Assembly (NCBI GenBank): GCA_943788815.1
Contig: CALSRS010000001.1
Coordinates: 1,735,501-1,799,500, forward strand
Direction of reading: 5' to 3'
Source of the DNA: an uncultured Gammaproteobacteria bacterium
GTDB lineage: Bacteria > Pseudomonadota > Gammaproteobacteria > Eutrophobiales > Eutrophobiaceae
DNA length: 64,000 bases
Position numbers and translations under genes: made by a program. Below the pieces are notes generated by a model. The model was not told the DNA's origin. It did no database searches and saw nothing but the letters and a program-made list of their open reading frames with translations. Each line of letters opens with the position of its first letter. The first letter of the stretch is position 1. This document shows positions 8,717 through 17,913 of this stretch, piece after piece.

Positions 8717-9640
8717 TTATTTAACGAATGATAACCAATTTAAATGTTCTTTTTGTTTCCCATAGACACAATCAAAGTAAGCTTGCTGTAATTTGCTTGT
8801 AACAGGACCTTTTTTGCCATCGCCTATCTGTCGATTGTCTAATTCTCTAATTGGAGTAATCTCAGCTGCGGTGCCCGTGAAAAACGCTTCGTCACAGATA
8901 TAGACTTCATCTCTGGTTATGCGTTTTTCGGATACTGAATATCCAAAACTTTTTGCCAGCTCTACTATGGTATCTCGAGTTATGCCTTCCAGCGCAGAGG
9001 TCCTGTCTGGAGTGAAAAGCTGATTATTTCTAACAATAAAAATATTTTCTCCGCTGCCTTCTGAGACATATCCCTCGTTATCAAGTAACAAAGCTTCGTC
9101 ATAGCCGTCATCTTGTGCCTCCTGTAGCGCAAGCATGGAATTAATATAATGCCCATTTGCTTTGGCTTTGCACATGGATATATTCACATGATGGCGGGTA
9201 TAAGATGATGTTTTAATACGTATGCCCTTTTCCAGTCCTTCGCTTCCCAGGTAAGTGCCCCACTCCCATGCAGCTATAGCAATATGAGACTGAAGGTTAT
9301 CTGCCCTTAGGCCCATGCCCTCGGAGCCATAGAAGACCACTGGTCTGATATAGGCCGACTCAAGATTATTTTCCCTTACAACTTCAAGACATGCATTTGA
9401 GAGATCCGCTCTTTCATAAGGCATTTTCATTCTCATGATATGTGCGGAATTAAACAACCTGTTTATGTGATCGTCCAGCCTAAATATTGCGGCCCCATCT
9501 GCCGTTTTATAGGCTCGAATGCCTTCAAACACCCCCATTCCATAATGCAGGGTATGCGTGAGGACGTGGGTGGTCGCATCTCTCCAAGGCACCAGTTTGC
9601 CATCAAACCAGATGACGCCGTCTCTGTCATCCATAGACAT
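8717..9640 (-). CDS. ilvE: branched-chain-amino-acid aminotransferase
   Basis: This PLP fold-type IV transaminase performs the last step of isoleucine, leucine and valine synthesis. The 307 residues include HTLHYGMGVFEGIRAY, the PLP-lysine region CKAKANGHYINSMLALQEA, EGSGENIF and FFTGTAAEITPI, all standard for IlvE. An AGGAG ribosome binding site lies 8 bases before the ATG at 9640. It heads the minus-strand run with the zinc-finger gene and is divergent from the rhodanese gene across about 140 bases. That spacer contains a GTGC-N5-GCAC inverted repeat (9673-9685) of unknown meaning. Confidence 0.95.
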   Translation of the reverse strand: MSMDDRDGVIWFDGKLVPWRDATTHVLTHTLHYGMGVFEGIRAYKTADGAAIFRLDDHINRLFNSAHIMRMKMPYERADLSNACLEVVRENNLESAYIRPVVFYGSEGMGLRADNLQSHIAIAAWEWGTYLGSEGLEKGIRIKTSSYTRHHVNISMCKAKANGHYINSMLALQEAQDDGYDEALLLDNEGYVSEGSGENIFIVRNNQLFTPDRTSALEGITRDTIVELAKSFGYSVSEKRITRDEVYICDEAFFTGTAAEITPIRELDNRQIGDGKKGPVTSKLQQAYFDCVYGKQKEHLNWLSFVK

Positions 9641-9779
9641 TTATATACTCCTGAAATTATTATTTTGATAAAGTGCGTATTGCACCACATTTATTTCCAT
9701 GAGCCAAATGCTTGTGTGTTGTTTTTTACAATTAATAGGCGTCAGGGAATATGAACTATCTCTTTAAATGGAACTCACG

Positions 9780-10223
9780 ATGAAAAATTCTGAAGATTAT
9801 GTCGATGTCGATGTTGATGAAGTCTCGCCACTACAGGCGAAACAAAAGCTAGATTCCAAGAAGAGCGCGGTCTTGCTAGATGTTCGGTCAAAGCTCGAAT
9901 ATGATTATGTCGGACATCCCATCGGCGCAATCAATGTGCCCTGGCAGAGCCCGCCAAACTGGGAGTTAAATCCAGCTTTTCTAGAGGAAGTGGTGGATGC
10001 TTTAAAAGTTCGTTTTCCTGATGCTGTCCCAGAGGAAGTAGCAGTTTTTGCTATGTGTAGAAGCGGGAAAAGGTCGTTTGATGCTGCAACTTACCTAAAA
10101 GAAAGTGGTTTTACTCAGGTGGTTAATATCGCGGAAGGGTTTGAGGGCGATTTGGATGCGAATAAACATCGAGGAAATACCAACGGCTGGCGTTTTCATA
10201 GTTTGCCCTGGGAGCAAACATAG
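9780..10223 (+). CDS. rhodanese-domain sulfurtransferase
   Basis: This single-domain rhodanese has 147 residues from ATG 9780, which has GGA 8 bases upstream; an ATG at 9768 would add four residues but lacks a ribosome binding site. The N-terminal rhodanese signature is LLDVRSKLEYDYVGHPIGAINVPW. The active-site loop CRSGKRS contains the persulfide-carrying cysteine, and the C-terminal GFTQVVNIAEGFEGD is also typical. It may move sulfur or serve in detoxification; the substrate cannot be deduced. No signal peptide is seen, so it is cytoplasmic. Confidence 0.88.
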   Translation: MKNSEDYVDVDVDEVSPLQAKQKLDSKKSAVLLDVRSKLEYDYVGHPIGAINVPWQSPPNWELNPAFLEEVVDALKVRFPDAVPEEVAVFAMCRSGKRSFDAATYLKESGFTQVVNIAEGFEGDLDANKHRGNTNGWRFHSLPWEQT

Positions 10224-10244
10224 AAACCCTAATTAAAAGCCGAA

Positions 10245-11036
10245 TCAGAGGTCGTCAGGGATCTTGGCATCAGTCGGCCAATCTTCCTCTTCTTTTGGCA
10301 CAAATCGTTTGCTCAAATATAGGCCGACTTCAAATAATATCCACATGGGCAACGCAAGAAGAAATTGTGAAATGATATCTGGAGGGGTAAGAAACATTCC
10401 TAAAACAAAGGCGCCGACGATAATATAGGGCCTCTTGTTTTTCAGGCTTTCATAGTCAACTATCCCTGTGCTAACAAGGAGAATTGTAGCAACTGGAACT
10501 TCAAACGCCATGCCGAATGCGAAAAACATTTTTAAGATGAAATTAAGATAATGGCTAATATCTGTCATCACGGTTACGCCAGCAGGGGCGACAGATGTGA
10601 AAAAACCAAAGACCAGGGGGAAAACAACATAAAAAGCAAACGCTATCCCCGCGTAAAAAAGAAATATGCTGCTCACTAGTAGCGGCATTGCAAATCGCTT
10701 TTCAGTTTTATATAGGCCCGGCGAAACAAAGGCCCATAACTGGTAAAGCAGATAAGGCATACAAATAAATATAGCGAGAAATCCGGTTAGTTTAAATGGG
10801 ACAAAAAATGGCGACGCCACCTCTGTGGCAATCATGTTTGTTCCTTCAGGAAGCTTGTTGATTAATGGTGTCGCAATTGTGGAGTAAATTTGTGCATAAA
10901 AAGGAGAAAGCAGAATAAACACAAAGAATATACTCATCAGGCTATGTATTAAGCGTGTCCTGATTTCTGCAAGGTGAGATATTAGCGGTTGCTCAACATC
11001 ATTAATGTCCTTAGATGGCGTTTTGTCGCTATTCAT
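10245..11036 (-). CDS. tatC: Sec-independent protein translocase TatC
   Basis: TatC is the core receptor of the twin-arginine translocase, which exports folded proteins across the inner membrane. The 263-residue protein has the early HLAEIRTRLIHS motif and six hydrophobic segments; FKLTGFLAIFICMPYLLYQLWAF and the pre-helix-4 FGMAFEVP segment are diagnostic. It overlaps the tatB 3' end by 8 bases, so translation is likely coupled. The order tatA-tatB-tatC follows the his genes on the minus strand. Confidence 0.96.
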   Translation of the reverse strand: MNSDKTPSKDINDVEQPLISHLAEIRTRLIHSLMSIFFVFILLSPFYAQIYSTIATPLINKLPEGTNMIATEVASPFFVPFKLTGFLAIFICMPYLLYQLWAFVSPGLYKTEKRFAMPLLVSSIFLFYAGIAFAFYVVFPLVFGFFTSVAPAGVTVMTDISHYLNFILKMFFAFGMAFEVPVATILLVSTGIVDYESLKNKRPYIIVGAFVLGMFLTPPDIISQFLLALPMWILFEVGLYLSKRFVPKEEEDWPTDAKIPDDL

Positions 11037-11361
11037 TATCAGAAGGCTTTATTGGATCTTTTACGGTTGTGTCTGTTGCAGGGGGTGTTTTGTCCGGATC
11101 GCGGTCCGGAGCGATATCCATCAAATCATCAAGTTCGTCAATTGCTTCAGTAAGGGTTTCTTTTTTATCTTCCAGACGTTTGCGTTCTTCTTCAAAACTG
11201 AATTCACGTTCTAGCTCATATCTGGTTTGGGTTACTATCCTGCGCAACTTGCGAATAATCCGCCCTACGTCCCTTACCAGCCCAGGGAGGCGTTCTGGGC
11301 CAACGACTAACAGGGTAATGATGCAAATTACTGAAAGCTCCAAGAAGCTTACGTCAAACAT
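11029..11361 (-). CDS. tatB: Sec-independent protein translocase TatB
   Basis: TatB works with TatC in recognising Tat signal peptides. This 110-residue protein starts MFDVSFLELSVICIITLLVVGPERLPGL in shortened form: one membrane helix, the conserved VGPERLPG hinge and an amphipathic helix with RDVGRIIRKLRR. A charged, variable tail follows. VGPERLP distinguishes TatB from TatA. It lies 60 bases downstream of tatA and overlaps the start of tatC. Confidence 0.94.
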   Translation of the reverse strand: MFDVSFLELSVICIITLLVVGPERLPGLVRDVGRIIRKLRRIVTQTRYELEREFSFEEERKRLEDKKETLTEAIDELDDLMDIAPDRDPDKTPPATDTTVKDPIKPSDNE

Positions 11362-11421
11362 AATTCGGTTGGCCGGGTGTTATATTAATTAGGGTCGATT
11401 AAAAACAGGCAGCAAACAAAA

Positions 11422-11664
11422 CTAAGCATTTTCTTCCTTGTGTACATTTGCAGCCTGCTCTTTATTCTGGATTTCACCCTCTATAATTTTGCCATCTTCA
11501 TCAGTATCTTGTTCGGCGGTTTCGGGTTCGTCTTCTTTCATCGCGTTTTTAAACCCCTTAAGCGCCGAACCGAGGTCTGATCCAATCGAGCGGACTTTTT
11601 TTGTGCCGAACAAAAGTGCAACGATAAGCAGTATAATTAATAATTGTGGAATACTTATGCCCAT
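11422..11664 (-). CDS. tatA: Sec-independent protein translocase TatA
   Basis: TatA is the pore-forming subunit of the Tat translocase. The 80 residues comprise one N-terminal membrane helix (about 5-20), the [10 protein letters not shown] hinge with the conserved FG pair, the amphipathic helix [14 protein letters not shown] and an acidic tail. It is the first tat gene, 49 bases after hisE, matching the his-tat linkage of many gammaproteobacteria. Confidence 0.95.
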   Translation of the reverse strand: MGISIPQLLIILLIVALLFGTKKVRSIGSDLGSALKGFKNAMKEDEPETAEQDTDEDGKIIEGEIQNKEQAANVHKEENA

Positions 11665-11713
11665 TACCTTCCTCCAAAATTCCCGTGTTTATTTTATATA
11701 TTTAAGCGCTGAG

Positions 11714-12025
11714 TTAACTGGTCCTGTTTGCTTTTTCCGTCAGGCCTGATTCGCCATACCGGCTCTCAAGCTCTTTTAATACATCTTCCGGCGACATTCC
11801 TTGTTGAGCAAGTAAAACTAAGGTATGAAACCAAAGATCAGCAACCTCATGCACCAGGCCGTTTTCGTCCTTTGCGGCAATTATAACCTCAGAAGCCTCC
11901 TCGCCAATTTTTTTTAATATCTCATTTGTTCCCTTGAGATACAAACTGGCAACATATGAAGCATCTGGGCTTTCATCTTTTCTTTGCTCTAGCATTAGAG
12001 CAAGTTTTGTTAAAATATCAGACAT
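11714..12025 (-). CDS. hisE: phosphoribosyl-ATP diphosphatase
   Basis: HisE hydrolyses phosphoribosyl-ATP to phosphoribosyl-AMP, the second step of histidine synthesis. The 103 residues contain the all-alpha MazG-like fold markers [16 protein letters not shown] and [17 protein letters not shown], with the acidic metal ligands. Here hisE and hisI are separate genes 21 bases apart, not the fused hisIE of enterobacteria. Confidence 0.95.
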   Translation of the reverse strand: MSDILTKLALMLEQRKDESPDASYVASLYLKGTNEILKKIGEEASEVIIAAKDENGLVHEVADLWFHTLVLLAQQGMSPEDVLKELESRYGESGLTEKANRTS

Positions 12026-12046
12026 TTTAGTATATATTAAATATGT

Positions 12047-12436
12047 TTAAGTTTCTGATTTATATATTAATTCAGGGTTTTTTATAACCGGCTCGGTCTC
12101 CTCCCAGCTATGATCGTTCAGCTTAAAATAAAAACAGCTGTGTCTGCCAGTATGACAGGCTATCCCGCCTGTTTGACGTACTAGTAACAATATTGTGTCC
12201 TTGTCGCAGTCAGCCCTGATCTCATTAATCAGTTGCGCATGGCCCGAACTTTCTCCCTTTGCCCAGAGCCTGTTTCGAGAGCGCGACCAATAAGTGGCTT
12301 TTCCTTCAGAGACGGTATTTTCCAGAGCCTCTCTATTCATCCATGCCAGTGTCAGAACCTTGCCGGATTCTGCATCCTGTGCAATTGCCGGTACAAGGCC
12401 GTCTGCGTTCCAGTTTATGTCGTCCATCCAACTCAT
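12047..12436 (-). CDS. hisI: phosphoribosyl-AMP cyclohydrolase
   Basis: HisI opens the purine ring of phosphoribosyl-AMP, the third step of histidine synthesis. The 129-residue protein shows [33 protein letters not shown] and the zinc-binding [12 protein letters not shown] and [13 protein letters not shown] segments. It lies 2 bases downstream of hisF and is certainly in the same transcript. Confidence 0.96.
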   Translation of the reverse strand: MSWMDDINWNADGLVPAIAQDAESGKVLTLAWMNREALENTVSEGKATYWSRSRNRLWAKGESSGHAQLINEIRADCDKDTILLLVRQTGGIACHTGRHSCFYFKLNDHSWEETEPVIKNPELIYKSET

Positions 12437-12438
12437 AG

Positions 12439-13206
12439 TTATTGTCTTACCACGATGCCTTTGTCAGCCATAACTTGCTTTGCCTGGGCCAGGGTAAATT
12501 CGCCAAAGTGAAATATGCTCGCTGCCAAAACAGCGTTCGCCTTGCCTTCAATGATACCCTCTGCCAAGTGATTAAGTGTGCCAACGCCTCCGGATGCAAT
12601 AACGGGAATGCTTACGGCCTCACTTACGGATCTTGTTAAAGGCAAATCAAAACCTATTTTTGTTCCGTCTCTGTCCATGCTGGTCAATAATATTTCACCA
12701 GCACCTCGTGACTCGACCTCTTTGGCCCACTCAATTGCATTCAGGCCGGTTTCCTTGCGTCCGCCGTGTGTGAAAACACCCCAATGGTCTGGATCTGTAG
12801 AAGTTTGTTTGGCATCAATTGCAATCACTATACACTGCGCTCCGAAATTTTTAGAAGCGATGTTTATAATCTCAGGATTAATAATTGCTGCGGTATTGAT
12901 GCTTACTTTGTCCGCGCCAGCCATCAACATGTTGCGAATATCATCTATAGTTCTAATCCCTCCACCAACGGTTAAAGGAATAAAGACCTCAGAGGCAACA
13001 TCTTTGACTACCTGCACCATGGTCTGTCTGTTATCGCTGCTTGCGGTTATGTCCAGAAAGGTGATTTCATCTGCTCCCTGGTCATCATAACGTCTAGCTA
13101 TTTCTACCGGATCGCCTGCGTCGATAATATCTACAAACTTGACGCCTTTGACAACACGTCCATTGTCTACATCAAGACATGGAATTACACGTTTGGCAAG
13201 ACTCAT
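12439..13206 (-). CDS. hisF: imidazole glycerol phosphate synthase cyclase subunit
   Basis: HisF is a (beta/alpha)8 barrel that, with the glutaminase HisH, forms imidazole glycerol phosphate and AICAR. The 255 residues start [21 protein letters not shown] and contain the phosphate-binding [11 protein letters not shown] and [10 protein letters not shown] loops and the catalytic aspartates in PCLDVD and TSMDRDGT. Its partner hisH is not in this window; hisA lies 10 bases upstream. Confidence 0.97.
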   Translation of the reverse strand: MSLAKRVIPCLDVDNGRVVKGVKFVDIIDAGDPVEIARRYDDQGADEITFLDITASSDNRQTMVQVVKDVASEVFIPLTVGGGIRTIDDIRNMLMAGADKVSINTAAIINPEIINIASKNFGAQCIVIAIDAKQTSTDPDHWGVFTHGGRKETGLNAIEWAKEVESRGAGEILLTSMDRDGTKIGFDLPLTRSVSEAVSIPVIASGGVGTLNHLAEGIIEGKANAVLAASIFHFGEFTLAQAKQVMADKGIVVRQ

Positions 13207-13216
13207 GGGAGGTTTG

Positions 13217-13954
13217 TTAGTTGCCGATATCTTTTAAATATTTTTGTGCCGCGGCGTGATCCAATGTCCCCTCATAAATTGCCCTTCCTGAGATCGCGCC
13301 CTCTATTCCTTCGTCTGCAACTTTGCACAATGCCTTTATATCTTCCATGCCACTAATGCCGCCTGAAGCTATGACAGGAATAGTTATTTGCTTACACAGC
13401 TCAAGTGTTGCATCAATATTTACGGCAGTCATCATTCCATCTCGTCCAATGTCAGTAAAAATGATGGAGTTAACACCATCTTCTTCAAACTTTAAAGCAA
13501 TATCCACCACGTCATGGTTTGATAATTTTGACCATCCTTCGGTAGCGAGTTTTCCATCCTTTGCGTCTAGTCCAACAATTATGTGCCCGGGGAATTCAAT
13601 GCAAACATCTGATACAAAATGTGGCGTGGTAACTGCCTTTGTTCCGATAATGACATAGTTGACGCCAGCATTTAAGTAGGTCTGAATTGTATCTTCATCT
13701 CTTATGCCGCCGCCCACCTGTATGGTTGTTTCAGGCAGGGCTTCGCTGATGGCATGTATTATATCTGCGTTTACTGGCTTGCCTGATATTGCGCCATCAA
13801 GGTCGACGAGGTGAATTCTGCTGGCGCCCTCACTCGCCCATCGCATGGCTACTTCAACTGGCTTGTCACTGTAAATGGTTTCATCTTCCATTTTCCCCTG
13901 GCGCAGTCGAACACATTTACCGTCCTTTATGTCGATTGCAGGGATTAACAACAC
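13217..13954 (-). CDS. hisA: phosphoribosylformimino-AICAR ribotide isomerase
   Basis: HisA is the barrel isomerase that precedes HisF in the pathway. The 245-residue protein starts [20 protein letters not shown] and has [28 protein letters not shown] and the phosphate loop [11 protein letters not shown]. The catalytic aspartates are in AIDIKDG and TDIGRDG. It is the first gene of this his-tat operon. hisB and hisH, often immediately upstream in related genomes, are replaced here by polA. Confidence 0.96.
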   Translation of the reverse strand: MLLIPAIDIKDGKCVRLRQGKMEDETIYSDKPVEVAMRWASEGASRIHLVDLDGAISGKPVNADIIHAISEALPETTIQVGGGIRDEDTIQTYLNAGVNYVIIGTKAVTTPHFVSDVCIEFPGHIIVGLDAKDGKLATEGWSKLSNHDVVDIALKFEEDGVNSIIFTDIGRDGMMTAVNIDATLELCKQITIPVIASGGISGMEDIKALCKVADEGIEGAISGRAIYEGTLDHAAAQKYLKDIGN

Positions 13955-14017
13955 GTTTTTAGCCTTGGCGAATGAGATTAGTTAGATGTATTAGAAGCGT
14001 GGAAAATATAAATTTCT

Positions 14018-14029
14018 TAATGATCATTA
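14018..14029. repeat. 12-bp perfect palindrome upstream of hisA
   Basis: TAATGATCATTA is a perfect palindrome within the AT-rich spacer 13955-14100, between the end of polA and the start of hisA (both minus strand). It lies about 65 bases upstream of the hisA ATG, where an operator could act. No regulator is identified, and in AT-rich DNA it may be chance. Confidence 0.3.
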
Positions 14030-14100
14030 TAATAATTAAATAAATAGTAGCATACAAATTCAGAAGCAGAAATATTAAGTCGTTATTGTGCTATTTGATA

Positions 14101-16797
14101 TTAATGCGCTTGATCCCAGTTTTGGCCCGTTCCAGCATCTACCGTCAAAGGTACGCTTATTTCTCGCGAAATAACCATAATTTCTATAATTTCGCCCAGT
14201 GCCTCAGGGGCGATATCATCTTTTATTTCAAAAACAAGTTCGTCATGGACCTGCATAATCATTTTTATGTCTGGTTGTTTGCTGGTGATTTTTTTATCTA
14301 TTTCTACCATCGCTAGTTTTATTAAATCAGCGGCAGTCCCCTGCATGGGCGCATTAATAGCGGTTCTTTCAGCATATTGTCTTCTGGTTGCGTTTCGGGA
14401 GTTGATTTCAGGCAGATAAAGTCTTCGGCCGAATACAGTTTCAACATAACCATCTGTTTTTGCCTGTCGTTTAATTTTTTCCATATATTCTTTAACAGCA
14501 GTATATTTGCTGAAATAAAGTTCTACATAGTCTCGAGCAGTTGCAACATCTATACACAGTTGCCTGGATAAGCCAAAAGGCGACATGCCGTACATTAAGC
14601 CAAAATTAATTGCCTTGGCAGTACGCCTTTGTTCGGAGGTCACTTTTTCTTGTGAGCAATCAAAAATATCGGCGGCTGTGGTTCGATGAACATCTTCGTT
14701 ATTAGAAAATGCATCCAGTAACGTACTGTCTTGAGATAAGTGCGCCATGATTCTCAATTCTATCTGAGAATAATCAGCTGCAACTATTATATTGCCAGGA
14801 GATGCAATAAATGCCTGGCGTATTTTGCGGCCTTCTTCTGATTTTATAGGAATGTTTTGTAAATTAGGATCAGCAGAAGATAGCCTTCCAGTTGATGCTA
14901 CAGCCTGATGATAAGACGTATGAATACGCCCCGTCTTTTCGTTAATCTGCCTGGGAAGTTTGTCGGTGTATGTTAATTTAAGTTTGCTTAAGGTCCTGTG
15001 TTCCAGGATTAATCCAGGCAATTCATGTTCCAATGCAAGCTCATGCAGGACGGATTCAGCAGTAGACGGCTGCCCTTTAGGCGTTTTTGAAATTACAGGT
15101 AATCCTAGTTTTTCAAATAGCACGGCCTGAATTTGTTTTGGTGATGATATATTAAATACCTCGCCTGCTGTGTTATGGGCGTCAAGCTCAATCTTTTCCA
15201 TGCGCGATTTCAAATCAACACTTTGTTTTTGTAACTTATCTGCGTCTATTAATACGCCCGTTCTTTCAATTCTGGACAAAACTGACAATAGTGGAATTTC
15301 TGTCTTTTCATATAATGTTTTTAAAGATTTATATTGGCTAAGCTTAGGGCTCAATTCCTTATGTAGCCGTAATGTAATGTCAGCATCTTCAGCTGCGTAA
15401 GGTCCGGCAGTCTCGAGAGGCACCTGGTTAAAACCGATCTGCTTTGCCCCTTTTCCGGCCACGTCTTCATAATGGATGGTTTCATGGTCTAGATACTTTA
15501 ATGACAAGGAGTCCATGTCATGCCGGCTTGCCGTGCTGTCATACATATAAGATTCGAGCATGGAGTCGTGTTGAATTCCCTTTAGTTCAATCCCATAATT
15601 TGCAAGTACATTTTTGTCATACTTGATGTTGTGGCCAAGTTTTTTTATCTTGTCTGAAGTTAATATAGGTTTAAGTTTTTCTAAAACCATGTCCAGAGGC
15701 AATTGCTCGGGCGCTCCCTCATAGTTATGTCCTGTAGGCAAGTAGGCGGCATGTCCGGGAGATATGGAAAAAGAGAGGCCAACAAGTTCCGCATCCATGT
15801 AGTTTAAGCTCGTGGTTTCTGTATCTAATGCAAAAAGAGATGATTCTTCTATTTTTTTAATCCATTTTTCAAGTTCAGAATTAGAAAGTATCACCTCGTA
15901 GCTTTTGTCATCTGCTTTGGCATTATTTGTTTGGTTCGTATTTGAGTCGTTTTGTAATTTTGCTAACCAGCTGTTAAATTCCCAGCGACGGAAAGAGTTT
16001 GTAAGTGTTTCAATGTCAACATCGCGTGGTTTTAATTCTGAAATTTCTATATTCAGCTTAAGATCTGTGCGTAAGGTGACAAGTTCTTTACTTAAATCCA
16101 GTTGCTGCAGATTATTCCTTAGGTTTTCTCCTACTTTTCCGCCAATTTTATCTGCATTATTGATTATATTTTCAAGAGAGCCGTATTCAGACAACCATTT
16201 TGCAGCCGTCTTGGGGCCGACTTTTGGAACGCCTGGAACATTGTCTGCTGTGTCACCAACCAGTGCTAGATAATCAATTATTCTGTCCGGCGAAACGCCA
16301 AACTTTTGTTTGACTCCAGCAGGATCGAGGCGGACGTTTGTCATAGTGTTTAGCAGGTTTATTTGATCATTAACTATTTGTGCAAGGTCTTTGTCGCCAG
16401 TTGAAATAATGGTAATCATGCCTTCACTTTCAGCAGATTTTGCCAGGGTGGCAATTACATCATCAGCTTCAACATTATCGATAATAAGCAACGGGATTCC
16501 CTTTGCCCGGATAATTTCATGTAAAGGTGAAATCTGACAGGAAAGGTCGTCTGGCATGGGCGGTCGGTTTGCCTTATATTCAGGATACATGTCATTTCTG
16601 AAGTTTTTTCCTTTAGCATCGAATACCACGGCGAAATAATCAGGCATATAATTATCATGTAGCTTATGAAGCATATTGATAACGCCATATATTGCCCCGG
16701 TAGGTTCGCCAGATGAGTTTGTAAAATCAGGCATTGCGTGATATGCCCTGAAAAGATAATAAGAGCCGTCAACCAGGACAAGAGAAGGATTAGACAT
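14101..16797 (-). CDS. polA: DNA polymerase I
   Basis: DNA polymerase I removes RNA primers and fills gaps in replication and repair. The 898-residue protein has the N-terminal 5'-3' exonuclease (LVLVDGSYYLFRAYHA; GDKDLAQIV). Its 3'-5' proofreading domain has an intact DTETTSL Asp-x-Glu motif. The C-terminal polymerase has ADYSQIELRIMAH (motif A), RRTAKAINFGLMYGMS (motif B) and QVHDELVFEI (motif C). ATG at 16797 is chosen over a TTG two codons upstream. Only about 33 bases separate it from the divergent LOG gene. Confidence 0.97.
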   Translation of the reverse strand: MSNPSLVLVDGSYYLFRAYHAMPDFTNSSGEPTGAIYGVINMLHKLHDNYMPDYFAVVFDAKGKNFRNDMYPEYKANRPPMPDDLSCQISPLHEIIRAKGIPLLIIDNVEADDVIATLAKSAESEGMITIISTGDKDLAQIVNDQINLLNTMTNVRLDPAGVKQKFGVSPDRIIDYLALVGDTADNVPGVPKVGPKTAAKWLSEYGSLENIINNADKIGGKVGENLRNNLQQLDLSKELVTLRTDLKLNIEISELKPRDVDIETLTNSFRRWEFNSWLAKLQNDSNTNQTNNAKADDKSYEVILSNSELEKWIKKIEESSLFALDTETTSLNYMDAELVGLSFSISPGHAAYLPTGHNYEGAPEQLPLDMVLEKLKPILTSDKIKKLGHNIKYDKNVLANYGIELKGIQHDSMLESYMYDSTASRHDMDSLSLKYLDHETIHYEDVAGKGAKQIGFNQVPLETAGPYAAEDADITLRLHKELSPKLSQYKSLKTLYEKTEIPLLSVLSRIERTGVLIDADKLQKQSVDLKSRMEKIELDAHNTAGEVFNISSPKQIQAVLFEKLGLPVISKTPKGQPSTAESVLHELALEHELPGLILEHRTLSKLKLTYTDKLPRQINEKTGRIHTSYHQAVASTGRLSSADPNLQNIPIKSEEGRKIRQAFIASPGNIIVAADYSQIELRIMAHLSQDSTLLDAFSNNEDVHRTTAADIFDCSQEKVTSEQRRTAKAINFGLMYGMSPFGLSRQLCIDVATARDYVELYFSKYTAVKEYMEKIKRQAKTDGYVETVFGRRLYLPEINSRNATRRQYAERTAINAPMQGTAADLIKLAMVEIDKKITSKQPDIKMIMQVHDELVFEIKDDIAPEALGEIIEIMVISREISVPLTVDAGTGQNWDQAH

Positions 16798-16830
16798 ATA
16801 CAATTAAATATAAAGTAGGTTTTTCTTATT

Positions 16831-17532
16831 ATGAATGATAAAAAAAATATTTCCCATACTGCATTAACGAGCTCGGAATTATCTTCTGAGTCCTGGCGCG
16901 TATTCCAGATAATGGCCGAGTTTGTAGAAGGCTTCGAAAAGCTGTCTGCAATTTGCCCTTATGTCAGCATGTTTGGGTCTGCCAGGATCGGTCCAGAAAA
17001 TAAAAATTATATTCTTGGCGAAAAACTCGCAAGAATGTTATCAGACGCCGGCTTCAGTATAGTGACTGGTGGTGGTCCGGGAATGATGGAAGCATTCAAT
17101 AAAGGTGCATATGCAGGAAAATCAAAAAGTGTAGGGCTAAATATTGTTTTGCCTGCTGAACAAATGGCAAACCCGTACCAGGATCTTTCCTTAAATTATC
17201 GTCATTTTTTTAGCCGCAAAGTTATGTTTGTAAAGTATGCATCGGCTTATGTCGTATTCCCCGGGGGCTTTGGCACCCTTGATGAATTTGCAGAAATTCT
17301 GACGCTTATACAGACCGGCAAAAGCAAAAAGATACCAATAATACTGGTTAATTCAGGTTATTGGAGAGGACTTTTGGAGTGGATAAAGGAAAAAATGATC
17401 GGAGAAAACACCATAAAGGAGGAAGATATGGGTTTAATTGAAGTCATTGACGATCCACATCAGGTGGTCGAAGTTATTTTGCGCTATTATAAAGATGAGG
17501 AAGGCGTAGAAGGCGTAAAAATTGATGCCTGA
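16831..17532 (+). CDS. LOG-family (TIGR00730) nucleotide phosphoribohydrolase
   Basis: The LOG family hydrolyses nucleoside 5'-monophosphates (cytokinin ribotides in plants, AMP or related nucleotides in bacteria) to base and ribose phosphate. The diagnostic motifs TGGGPGMMEAFNKGAY and PGGFGTLDEFAEIL are both present in the 233-residue protein. SRKVMFVKYASAYVVFPGG is the usual stretch before the second motif. The physiological substrate here is unknown. It is divergent from polA. Confidence 0.9.
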   Translation: MNDKKNISHTALTSSELSSESWRVFQIMAEFVEGFEKLSAICPYVSMFGSARIGPENKNYILGEKLARMLSDAGFSIVTGGGPGMMEAFNKGAYAGKSKSVGLNIVLPAEQMANPYQDLSLNYRHFFSRKVMFVKYASAYVVFPGGFGTLDEFAEILTLIQTGKSKKIPIILVNSGYWRGLLEWIKEKMIGENTIKEEDMGLIEVIDDPHQVVEVILRYYKDEEGVEGVKIDA

Positions 17533-17564
17533 CAAAAATTCGTTTGTGGCTAAGAGGTGACAAA

Positions 17565-17903
17565 ATGAAATTACATGGAATATTTATCTTATTTGTTTTC
17601 TTTTGCTCCGCTACATATGCTCAAAGTGATAGCGAGTTTCAAGAGGCATTGCCTCCACCCGAACTATCTGACCCCATACAAAGTGGTCAGGCTATTGAGC
17701 CAGAAGTCACCATCATTCGAAAAGAAGATCAGTTGATAGAGGAATACCGTATCAACGGGTCTTTGTACATGGTGAAGATTACGCCATCAATCGGGCCAGC
17801 ATATTACCTCATCGACCAGGATGGTGACGGTAAGCTCGAGTCCAGGACGTCAAGGCTTGGTAGTGAATCAACGGCGCCTCAATGGATCTTGTTTCAGTGG
17901 TAA
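17565..17903 (+). CDS. DUF2782-family secreted small protein
   Basis: The 112-residue protein starts at ATG 17565 behind a good AGAGGTGA ribosome binding site. It has an N-terminal hydrophobic signal (KLHGIFILFVFFCSATYAQ), a proline-rich linker and a conserved globular part with RKEDQLIEEYRINGSLYMVKITPS, GPAYYLIDQDGDGKLES and a tryptophan near the end. This matches DUF2782, a family usually next to polA in Pseudomonas-like genomes. Its function is unknown; it is probably periplasmic. It is 32 bases after the LOG gene and convergent with mgtE. Confidence 0.82.
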   Translation: MKLHGIFILFVFFCSATYAQSDSEFQEALPPPELSDPIQSGQAIEPEVTIIRKEDQLIEEYRINGSLYMVKITPSIGPAYYLIDQDGDGKLESRTSRLGSESTAPQWILFQW

Positions 17904-17913
17904 CTATGTCATC

